Assembly (NCBI GenBank): GCA_004553495.1
Contig: SFLE01000046.1
Coordinates: 1 to 5,424 of the forward strand
Length of the DNA: 5,424 bases
Direction of reading: 5' to 3'
Source: Clostridiales bacterium
Lineage (GTDB): Bacteria; Bacillota; Clostridia; Oscillospirales; Oscillospiraceae
Of the stretch, positions 1 through 4,835 are shown piece after piece. The position numbers and the translations under genes were made by a program. Within the stretch, counting starts at the first letter, position 1. Every line of letters starts with the position of its first letter. The notes beneath the pieces are model-generated. The model worked only from the letters and a program-made list of their open reading frames with translations. It made no database searches and was not told the DNA's origin.

Positions 1-206
1 ATGCCCCCAAGGTGCTCAACAATGTCGGCTTTGCATATCTCACCTGCGCCTGCATAGATACCGCTTCATTTGCAAGCAACATCGGGCTGTTCATCCTCGT
101 CTTCGTCGTCGGCTCGCTGGTGTTCAACGGCGTAAGCGTCCTGCTCATGAAGCCGATGAAGGCGCTCGCCGTCAAGAGTGTAACGAAAGCCGCAAGCAAC
201 GCATAA
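1..206 (+). CDS. C-terminal end of a membrane protein (5' partial)
   Basis: The reading frame is open at the left edge, with the first complete codon at position 3 (Ala-Pro-Lys-Val...), and ends with TAA at 204-206, so only about the last 67 residues are present. A GTG at position 12 is a possible start codon but has no ribosome binding site before it and the frame continues upstream, so I treat the gene as cut by the window. The visible part holds a strongly hydrophobic stretch (around IGLFILVFVVGSLVF, then VSVLLM) that fits one transmembrane helix, followed by a short basic tail (KPMKALAVKSVTKAA) that by the positive-inside rule would lie in the cytoplasm. The family is not recognisable from this fragment; a transporter subunit is possible but unsupported. 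A hairpin follows about 30 bases after the stop. Confidence 0.6.
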   Translation, partial: APKVLNNVGFAYLTCACIDTASFASNIGLFILVFVVGSLVFNGVSVLLMKPMKALAVKSVTKAASNA

Positions 207-236
207 AGCAAATTTCACAGCATTGTTATATTTCGC

Positions 237-274
237 AATAGGCAGCCGTCGCAAGCGGCTGCCTGTTACGTTTT
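237..274 (+). terminator. Hairpin, probable terminator of the left-edge membrane gene
   Basis: GGCAGCCG (241-248) pairs perfectly with CGGCTGCC (256-263) around a 7-base loop. The stem can be extended outward by AATA/TGTT (237-240 with 264-267, one G-T wobble). The T tract is poor: TGTTACGTTTT on the + strand and TATTGCG on the - strand. It lies between two convergent genes, so it may serve either, but the better tail is on the + strand. Confidence 0.5.
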
Positions 275-306
275 GGGGATAAATCAAGTTTGCATGGCTT
301 GCAGTT

Positions 307-840
307 TTATGCTCTGTTCAGCTCTTCCGCCAGCCTCCGCACGATCTGCTCATGCGCGGCTTTATCCTTTGCCATCTCATCCTCCACAAGTGCATCGTCG
401 CGCATACGTTCTGCCTCGCGCGCCCAGACTTCAAAATCTGGCTTGGACATTTTACCTTTGCTCACACGGGCAAAGTATTTTTTATATGCTCTCTGATGGA
501 CTTTCCAAATGTCGTTGTTGTCGACTTTCTCTTTGAAGCTTTTTGCCGCGCCTATTTCGCGACAGGTCTTTCCGCCTTGACCCGGTGCCGGTTCATTGCA
601 ATATGAATATGTCGCACCCGGAGTCTGCAAAAACCACCGGCGACAGTTCGCGCAGCGCTTCGGAACAAATCCCTTTTGCAAGCCCTTCATCATCTCGACG
701 TAGACGAAATCCAGCAGTCCGTTGAAGTACATCTTCTCGACAATCTCACACTCTCCCTGAACTTCGCCGCATATACGGTATTGGGTCTTTACCTGCGGTG
801 CGTCGACCTTAGAATCAGCGCCGAGACTCACTCCGCTCAC
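307..840 (-). CDS. DUF6076-like protein, N-terminally truncated
   Basis: I recognise the C-terminal part of the DUF6076-type proteins common in accessory DNA of gut Firmicutes; their function is unknown. Numbered from the GTG at 840, the features are a hydrophobic/aromatic stretch around residues 39-55 (FNGLLDFVYVEMMKGL), then four cysteines at 63, 66, 81 and 93 (CANC, YCNEPAPG, KTCREIGA), which look like a zinc-ribbon-type metal site. After that comes a conserved helical tail (HQRAYKKYFARV, EVWAREAERMRD) and a charged end. From memory, family members are roughly twice this length, so the N-terminal half is missing. The GTG at 840 has no convincing ribosome binding site. The frame stays open upstream to a TGA at 934-936, but that stretch runs antisense to a recombinase fragment and looks nothing like the family. 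I therefore infer that the real 5' end was removed at about 830-850 and that the gene is probably non-functional. Confidence 0.65.
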   Translation of the reverse strand: MSGVSLGADSKVDAPQVKTQYRICGEVQGECEIVEKMYFNGLLDFVYVEMMKGLQKGFVPKRCANCRRWFLQTPGATYSYCNEPAPGQGGKTCREIGAAKSFKEKVDNNDIWKVHQRAYKKYFARVSKGKMSKPDFEVWAREAERMRDDALVEDEMAKDKAAHEQIVRRLAEELNRA

Positions 841-1338
841 AAACGCGCCGAGGTTGTGCAGATAAATATCTCTCGTTCGCGCAGCTCCGTTCCGGGTAAG
901 GGTGTCGTCGAGGGAAGCACAAAGAGTGGCCGGTCAAGGACGGTCGCCGTGGACAGCGACATCGCTGGACTCATAGCCTGCCTCTATACAGAGAAGGAGC
1001 GCGAAGCAAATGAGCGCGGGGAAGAAATAAGCGAGTACATATTCACGAACGAGTACGGCAAGCTCATTCATCCCGACACGTTCTCAAAGACTCTCCGCAA
1101 AATATATGACAGCATCGGTCTGCCGCACGAGTTTCATCTTCACACACTGCGGCATTATTATGTGACAACTCTCCTGCACAGCGGAGTTGATAAACAGACC
1201 ATTGCTGACCTTGTAGGTCACTGCGATACGTCTTTCCTCGAGCGCACGTACTGTCACCCGCGGCTCGATAAGAAGCGCAGCGCAGCCGAAGCGTTTGCCG
1301 CCGTGCAGTTTGGCGAGTCTATAAGATCAAGACCGTAA
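841..1338 (+). pseudogene. Tyrosine recombinase, C-terminal catalytic fragment
   Basis: This is the last 165 or so codons of a phage/ICE-type tyrosine recombinase, the enzyme that cuts and rejoins DNA at attachment sites. Integrase-like sequence begins near 853 (INISRSRSSVPGKG) in the beta-sheet region just after the usual first catalytic arginine. The catalytic Lys is at 922-924 (STKSGRSR), HTLRH at 1141-1155 (His and Arg), GH at 1216-1221, and the nucleophilic Tyr at 1249-1251 (RTYCHP); the stop is TAA at 1336-1338. The arm-binding, core-binding and first-Arg regions (about 200 residues) are absent, so it cannot be an active recombinase. The frame can be read upstream to an ATG at 676, which would give a 220-residue product. 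However, codons 676-840 are the antisense of the DUF6076-like gene, so that longer protein is an artefact of the junction. It differs clearly from the second recombinase downstream, so it is not a duplication of it. Confidence 0.75.
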
Positions 1339-1459
1339 TTATTGTTGGTTTGGTAGAATTTCTCCTGCGTGCAAAAATAGTAATAGCTTTCTGTACCCGT
1401 TTGCAGTATGTTGTGTCTTCAAACCAGACCTCTACTCTGCCGAGGTCAACAGAAATGAA
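1339..1459. other. Spacer between the two recombinase remnants
   Basis: This is 121 bases with no recognisable gene, excisionase or strong promoter. The + frames leading into the second recombinase have no stop codon here, but their translations resemble no family I know. A weak GAGG (1442-1445) lies 14 bases before the ATG at 1460, longer than ideal spacing. Confidence 0.4.
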
Positions 1460-1703
1460 ATGACAGATATGGCAAGCATAAGAAAACGCGGGAACAGCTA
1501 CTTGATCATAGTCTCAATGGGCTATGACTGTGCTGGGAACAGACTCAAATCCATGCAGCAGACGGTGCATCCGCCTGCCGGCATGACGCCTAAGCAGACA
1601 GAGAAATGGCTCAACGAACAGGCTGTGCTCTTTGAGCTCAGCTGCAAGCAGCCGCCGCAGCAAACGGCATCCAACATGACTCTCGCTGAATACTCAAAGT
1701 ACT

Positions 1704-1705
1704 GT
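1704..1705 (+). other. Frameshift site (one missing base)
   Basis: The join between frames is placed here because residues up to Tyr (TAC 1700-1702) belong to one frame and Phe-Glu-Asn (from TTC 1705) to the other. The dinucleotide TG between them is one G short of the Trp codon expected at this point in the family. Confidence 0.7.
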
Positions 1706-1743
1706 TCGAGAACATCGCGCCAAACAAGCTCGCAAGCTCCACG

Positions 1744-2637
1744 GTGGCTCGTGAGAAAAGTGACATCGACAGGTTTCTTCCGCACATAGGTCACTACAAA
1801 CTCACAGAGCTGCGACCGGAGCACTTCCGAAAGCTCTACGCAGCTCTGCGCAAAGAAAAGAATATGATAAACGGCAAACCGCTCTCCGAGCTGACCGTTG
1901 AGGGAGTCCACGCATGTCTATGCGGGATACTCAGCGATGCAGTGGAGAGCGGTTTGTTGGATCATAACCCTGCGTGGCGCACCTACAAGTATTCAAATAT
2001 CGATAAAAAGCAGCAGGTCGTTGCCGACGAAGAGATACTGCAAAAGCTGATCTGCGCGCTGGATAAGGAAAGCATCAAGTACGAGACTTACTTCAAGCTC
2101 ATCATCGCAACGGGGATACGGCGCGGCGAATGCTGCGGCATCAAGTGGAGTGACATTGACTACGCCGGGCGCAGCATACATATCTGCCGCAATGTAGTCA
2201 AGGTCAGCGGTGAGGATATCTGCATCAAGGAGCCGAAAACCAAAGCAGGCAATCGCTATGTGTACTTCTCACCTGAGATGGGGACGCTGCTGAAAGAGTA
2301 CCGCCGCTACTGTGAGAACGAGGCACCGCACTATGAGGGGCGAACTATAACCGACAACGACTTTCTGTTCCGAAAGCATGAGCTTGATGAGCCGATGACA
2401 TTCACATGGCGTTTCAAACTGATCCTCAGGAAAAATGATCTGCCATACAACCTGAACGTGCATTCACTCCGTCATACAAACGCGAGCTTACTGATTGCAA
2501 ACGGCACAGACGTTGCGACGGTATCAAGTCTCCTCGGTCACGCGCAGGTCTCGACAACTCTGGACATCTACACTCACGCATTCGATAAGAACAAAAAAGC
2601 CGCCAGCGACAAGCTGCATAACGCGCCGGAGATATAA
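1744..2637 (+). CDS. Catalytic-part reading frame of the split integrase
   Basis: This is the portion a gene finder would call on its own, starting at GTG 1744 (297 residues); no ribosome binding site supports translation from there. It holds most of the core-binding domain (DIDRFLPHIGHYKLTELRPEH) and the complete catalytic domain. Numbered in the restored 392-residue protein, these are Arg221 (GIRRGE, codon 2119), Lys262 (EPKTKAG, codon 2242), His335 and Arg338 (HSLRH, codons 2461 and 2470), His361 (LLGH, codon 2539) and the nucleophile Tyr371 (DIYTH, codon 2569). All six catalytic residues are therefore intact, but DNA arm binding and part of the core-binding helix bundle are encoded in the other frame. 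The absence of further damage suggests the frameshift is recent, or not real. Confidence 0.7.
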   Translation: MAREKSDIDRFLPHIGHYKLTELRPEHFRKLYAALRKEKNMINGKPLSELTVEGVHACLCGILSDAVESGLLDHNPAWRTYKYSNIDKKQQVVADEEILQKLICALDKESIKYETYFKLIIATGIRRGECCGIKWSDIDYAGRSIHICRNVVKVSGEDICIKEPKTKAGNRYVYFSPEMGTLLKEYRRYCENEAPHYEGRTITDNDFLFRKHELDEPMTFTWRFKLILRKNDLPYNLNVHSLRHTNASLLIANGTDVATVSSLLGHAQVSTTLDIYTHAFDKNKKAASDKLHNAPEI

Positions 2638-2642
2638 GGATA

Positions 2643-2676
2643 ACAACCCCACGTCTCACCCGAGCCGTGGGGTTGT
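2643..2676. terminator. Inverted repeat between integrase and tRNA; possible tRNA terminator
   Basis: CAACCCCACG (2644-2653) pairs perfectly with CGTGGGGTTG (2666-2675) around a 12-base loop, and A2643 can pair with T2676. Read on the - strand it forms directly behind the tRNA CCA end and is followed by TTATCCTTAT, a broken T tract, so it may end tRNA transcription. On the + strand it is followed by TGGTACGCC, which is not a terminator tail. Because it lies exactly between int and the presumed attachment site, it could instead be a recombinase-related repeat; the sequence alone does not decide. Confidence 0.5.
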
Positions 2677-2752
2677 GGTACGCCCGACGGGATTCGAACC
2701 CACGACCTTCAGAGTCGGAGTCTGACACTCTATCCAGCTGAGCTACGGGCGC
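2676..2752 (-). tRNA. tRNA-Arg (anticodon CCG)
   Basis: Read on the - strand, this folds as a full cloverleaf of 77 bases including an encoded CCA. It has acceptor GCGCCCG, D stem GCTC/GAGT, anticodon stem TCAGA/TCTGA with loop CTCCGAC (anticodon CCG, reading CGG), variable loop AGGTC, and T arm GTGGG-TTCGAAT-CCCGT. The 3' acceptor strand is CGGGCGT, then discriminator A and CCA (2678-2676). Position 72 is T rather than C, so the first acceptor pair is G1-U72 instead of G1-C72; the other six pairs are Watson-Crick. A strong promoter lies just upstream. The 3' end faces the integrase gene, so this is the likely attachment target of the element to the left. Confidence 0.95.
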
Positions 2753-2766
2753 ATTTGTGCTTAAGT

Positions 2767-2795
2767 ATTATAGCAAATACCGCCGCCGCTGTAAA
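2767..2795 (-). promoter_or_regulatory. Sigma-70-type promoter of tRNA-Arg
   Basis: On the - strand, TTTACA (2795-2790) and a perfect TATAAT (2772-2767) are separated by 17 bases. Transcription would start about 7 bases further on, near 2760, giving a leader of roughly 8 bases before the tRNA 5' end at 2752, which RNase P would remove. Confidence 0.85.
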
Positions 2796-2872
2796 GCCAT
2801 AATTTCCGCCCGAGTTCGGTCTGTATTGCGGCTGCCTCTTGACGCGGAGAGCAAAAAATGCTACTGTGTTCC

Positions 2873-2879
2873 GGGTGAT
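2873..2879 (+). promoter_or_regulatory. Ribosome binding site of the Nudix gene
   Basis: GGGTGAT matches the 3' part of the consensus AGGAGGTGAT and lies 4 bases before ATG 2884. It decides in favour of that start over the in-frame TTG at 2839. Confidence 0.6.
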
Positions 2880-2883
2880 AAAA

Positions 2884-3402
2884 ATGGAATCGTGGGACGC
2901 ATACAGCATTGACAGGATACCGACCGGCAAAAGCGTAGTCAGGGGCGAAAAGCACCCCGAAGGGCTTTACCACATGGTCGTTCACATAGCGCTGTTTAAC
3001 TCCGAGGGCAAGCTGCTGATCCAGCGGCGGTGCATGCAAAAGCCGACATTCCCCGGAAAATGGGATGTGACGGTGGGCGGCAGCGCCATGTGCGGCGAGA
3101 CGAGCCGCGAGGCGATGCACCGCGAGCTGCTCGAGGAGTTAGGCATAGACATCGACTTTTCTAAGACCCGCCAGCGGCTGACCGTCAATTTTGAGGACGG
3201 CTTTGACGACTACTACATAGTCAAAAGAGACATTGACCTTGCCTCGCTGCGCTTTCAGCCCGAGGAAGTCATGGATGCGCGCTGGGCAGCTCTCGACGAG
3301 ATATGCGAAATGATAGACTCCGGCGAATTTATTCCGTTTATGAAAAGCTTCATCGCGTTTCTTTTCGAGATGAAGGACGGCGTAGATAACCTCAATATGT
3401 GA
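2884..3402 (+). CDS. Nudix hydrolase
   Basis: This 172-residue protein has a perfect Nudix box at residues 66-88, G-x5-E-x7-RE-LL-EE-LG-I (GGSAMCGETSREAMHRELLEELGI), which binds the divalent metals used to hydrolyse nucleoside diphosphates linked to another group. The N-terminus (WDAYSIDRIPTGKSVVRGEK, then EGLYHMVVHIALFN) and the FPGKWDVTVGG strand place it in the subgroup resembling isopentenyl-diphosphate isomerase. The catalytic Cys of that enzyme (in its VCGHP motif) is replaced here by Gly65, so a hydrolase is more likely; the substrate cannot be told. I chose ATG 2884 because GGTGAT (2874-2879), complementary to the 16S rRNA tail, lies 4 bases before it and the protein then begins as relatives do. 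A TTG at 2839 would add 15 unrelated residues. The gene converges with the kinase-like gene on a shared terminator and is probably transcribed alone. Confidence 0.9.
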   Translation: MESWDAYSIDRIPTGKSVVRGEKHPEGLYHMVVHIALFNSEGKLLIQRRCMQKPTFPGKWDVTVGGSAMCGETSREAMHRELLEELGIDIDFSKTRQRLTVNFEDGFDDYYIVKRDIDLASLRFQPEEVMDARWAALDEICEMIDSGEFIPFMKSFIAFLFEMKDGVDNLNM

Positions 3403-3435
3403 AAAAGCTCTCCGCCTTTGAGCGGAGAGTTTTTT
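3402..3435. terminator. Bidirectional intrinsic terminator
   Basis: CTCTCCGC (3408-3415) pairs with GCGGAGAG (3422-3429) over 8 bp around a 6-base loop. It is flanked by AAAAA on the left (3402-3406) and TTTTTT on the right (3430-3435), so each strand has a GC stem followed by a T run. It begins at the Nudix stop codon and lies just beyond the stop of the opposing kinase-like gene (3443), serving both. Confidence 0.9.
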
Positions 3436-3442
3436 CATCTCT

Positions 3443-4822
3443 TTATTCTTCCATATCTCCATCCGGCTCTTCTTTGAGCTCGTCAATTTCTTCATCGGGT
3501 TCCTGCTCGTGACCGCTATAGCTGAGCGGTCCTCCGGAAATGAGCTTTTTATGCGAAATTTTTTTCGTTATGCTGCCCGCGACCCCCTTTACGAGCGCCT
3601 GAGCCGCAAGGTGCTTTCCTATAATGGCGGCAAGATCGGTCTCCGGCGACAGATCGGACACCGTGCCCTCCATGATGGACAAACTGCGCCAGAACATTGT
3701 GAGCGATTTGGGTAACTTTATTCCGAAATCGCGCGCTATGCGGTAGAGGTCGGCTAAAATATCTACGGTGCTGCTCATCTCCGCCATGGAAATGACGCGG
3801 TACTTATCGAGATAAACGCGCATACGCTCGTAGTACGCCTCTTTATCCAGTTCCGGATCGTGCTGGCATATCTTCAAAACGGCATCGGCAAAGCCGAGGT
3901 AGTCGTTGCTGAATATCGCCTTCATGCACACCTTTATGAGCTCGGCATCGGTAACGGTGAGCGTTCCCATCATACCGAGGTCGAGCCAGACTATGCGCCC
4001 GTCCCAGACATGGACATTGCCCGGATGCGGGTCGGCGTGGAAAAACCTGTCCTCGGCAAACTGCTTTATGTAATTATTTATGAACTTCGTGCAGACCTCG
4101 TGTACATCATATCCCTGCGCCTCAAGCTGCACCTTATCGGTCAGCTCAAACCCGCCGATGTACTCCATGACAAGGATATGCTTTGTGGAAAGCTCATCAT
4201 AAACTCTGGGGCAATACACATATCTGATGCCCTCGATATTCTCGCGCACACGGCGGATATTCTCCGCCTCGCGCTCAAAGTCCATCTCCTCCTGAGCGAC
4301 AGCCCACACCTCGTCCATCGTATCGCCGAGGTCCATGACATTGTTTATTTTCTTTATCTTTACGACATTCAAAGCCGCCTTTAAAAGGCGCACATCGCGC
4401 TCCATTACGGAATATATCTCCGGACGCTGGATCTTAATCGCAACGCGGGTGCCGTCGAGCAGCAGCGCCTCATGCACCTGCGCTATGGACGCAGCGCCGA
4501 GCGGATAAGGCATTATCTGCTTAAACACCTTGTTCCACGGCTGCCCGTATTCCTCGGTGATGATCTCCCTTATCTGGGCTGTGACGAGCCGCGAGGCATC
4601 GGTCCGCAGATCCTCAAGCTTTTTGCAGTGCTCCATGGGGATTATCTCGGGATGCATTGAAAGGAGCTGACCGAGCTTTACGAAGGTGGGTCCCAGCTCC
4701 TTGAGCATTTCGCACAGCTCATCGGGACTTATCCCCTGCGTTACCTTGTATTTTCTTATTACCTTTACTATTTCAAACAGGCGCTTTGCATCTGCGCCGG
4801 TCTCCATTACCGCATTTGCCAT
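3443..4822 (-). CDS. ABC1/AarF/UbiB-family atypical kinase-like protein
   Basis: This 459-residue protein carries the hallmarks of the UbiB (ABC1/ADCK) family of atypical kinases/ATPases. These are KLGQ at residues 49-52 (the family's KxGQ motif), the Ala-rich nucleotide loop AASIAQVH (110-117), the ATP-contacting Lys130 in VAIKIQRP, acidic residues in EEMDFEREAEN (178-188), the catalytic-loop-like HADPHPGN (262-269) and the metal-binding DLG (281-283). In other bacteria and mitochondria the family supports ubiquinone synthesis; in Firmicutes, which usually lack ubiquinone, its role is uncertain, with lipid or isoprenoid handling suspected. Many bacterial members are about 550 residues and end in two membrane helices. 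This one stops earlier, with no hydrophobic segment and a strongly acidic tail (EPDEEIDELKEEPDGDMEE), so it should be soluble or peripheral. ATG 4822 is preceded by GAGGT (4837-4833), 10 bases away and overlapping the stop codon of the upstream gene, so the two genes form an operon. Confidence 0.9.
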   Translation of the reverse strand: MANAVMETGADAKRLFEIVKVIRKYKVTQGISPDELCEMLKELGPTFVKLGQLLSMHPEIIPMEHCKKLEDLRTDASRLVTAQIREIITEEYGQPWNKVFKQIMPYPLGAASIAQVHEALLLDGTRVAIKIQRPEIYSVMERDVRLLKAALNVVKIKKINNVMDLGDTMDEVWAVAQEEMDFEREAENIRRVRENIEGIRYVYCPRVYDELSTKHILVMEYIGGFELTDKVQLEAQGYDVHEVCTKFINNYIKQFAEDRFFHADPHPGNVHVWDGRIVWLDLGMMGTLTVTDAELIKVCMKAIFSNDYLGFADAVLKICQHDPELDKEAYYERMRVYLDKYRVISMAEMSSTVDILADLYRIARDFGIKLPKSLTMFWRSLSIMEGTVSDLSPETDLAAIIGKHLAAQALVKGVAGSITKKISHKKLISGGPLSYSGHEQEPDEEIDELKEEPDGDMEE

Positions 4823-4835
4823 CAGTTATTTTACC

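Larger units (their letters stand above)
1460..2637 (+). pseudogene. Tyrosine recombinase (ICE/phage integrase), split by a 1-base deletion
   Basis: Two frames together make one integrase. The first (1460-1789) encodes the N-terminal arm-binding domain: MASIRKRGNSYLI, then MTPKQTEKWLNEQA, then the start of the core-binding domain (MTLAEYSKY). It then runs out of frame to a TAG at 1787-1789. The second frame, open from 1690, picks up exactly where the first loses homology (FENIAPNKLASSTVAREK). One missing G after 1704 explains this: TAC TG-T TCG should read TAC TGG TTC GAG, giving the expected Tyr-Trp-Phe-Glu. With the base restored, the protein has 392 residues from the ATG at 1460, or 389 from the ATG at 1469, the more family-like start. 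That is normal length for Tn916/ICE-type integrases. The stop lies 38 bases from the 3' end of a tRNA gene, as expected for an integrase beside its own attachment site. I see no slippery heptamer, so programmed frameshifting is unlikely; true decay or a sequencing error are the options. Confidence 0.8.

Noticed and set aside
1690..1710. Programmed -1 frameshift in the integrase
   Set aside because: No slippery X-XXY-YYZ heptamer is present, and a simple loss of one G from a Trp codon explains the sequence fully.
1522..1911. Open frame of 129 codons on the - strand over the integrase frameshift
   Set aside because: It is antisense to both integrase frames, which have clear homology; no independent support.
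2426..2728. Open frame of 100 codons on the - strand across the int end and tRNA
   Set aside because: It overlaps the tRNA and the antisense of the integrase; no family resemblance.
2839..2867. TTGACG-17-TACTGT with an extended TG as a Nudix promoter
   Set aside because: The -10 matches only 3 of 6 consensus bases, and transcription would start inside the ribosome binding site, leaving almost no leader.
2839..2883. Longer Nudix protein starting at TTG 2839
   Set aside because: The extra 15 residues do not resemble the family, there is no ribosome binding site before the TTG, and ATG 2884 has a good one.
2884..3402. Isopentenyl-diphosphate isomerase
   Set aside because: The FPGKW...GET region resembles it, but the essential catalytic Cys position is Gly65 and the Nudix box is of the hydrolase form.
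3860..4384. Open frame of 174 codons on the + strand
   Set aside because: It lies antisense within the AarF/UbiB-type gene, whose motifs are unmistakable; the frame is a shadow of its codon usage.
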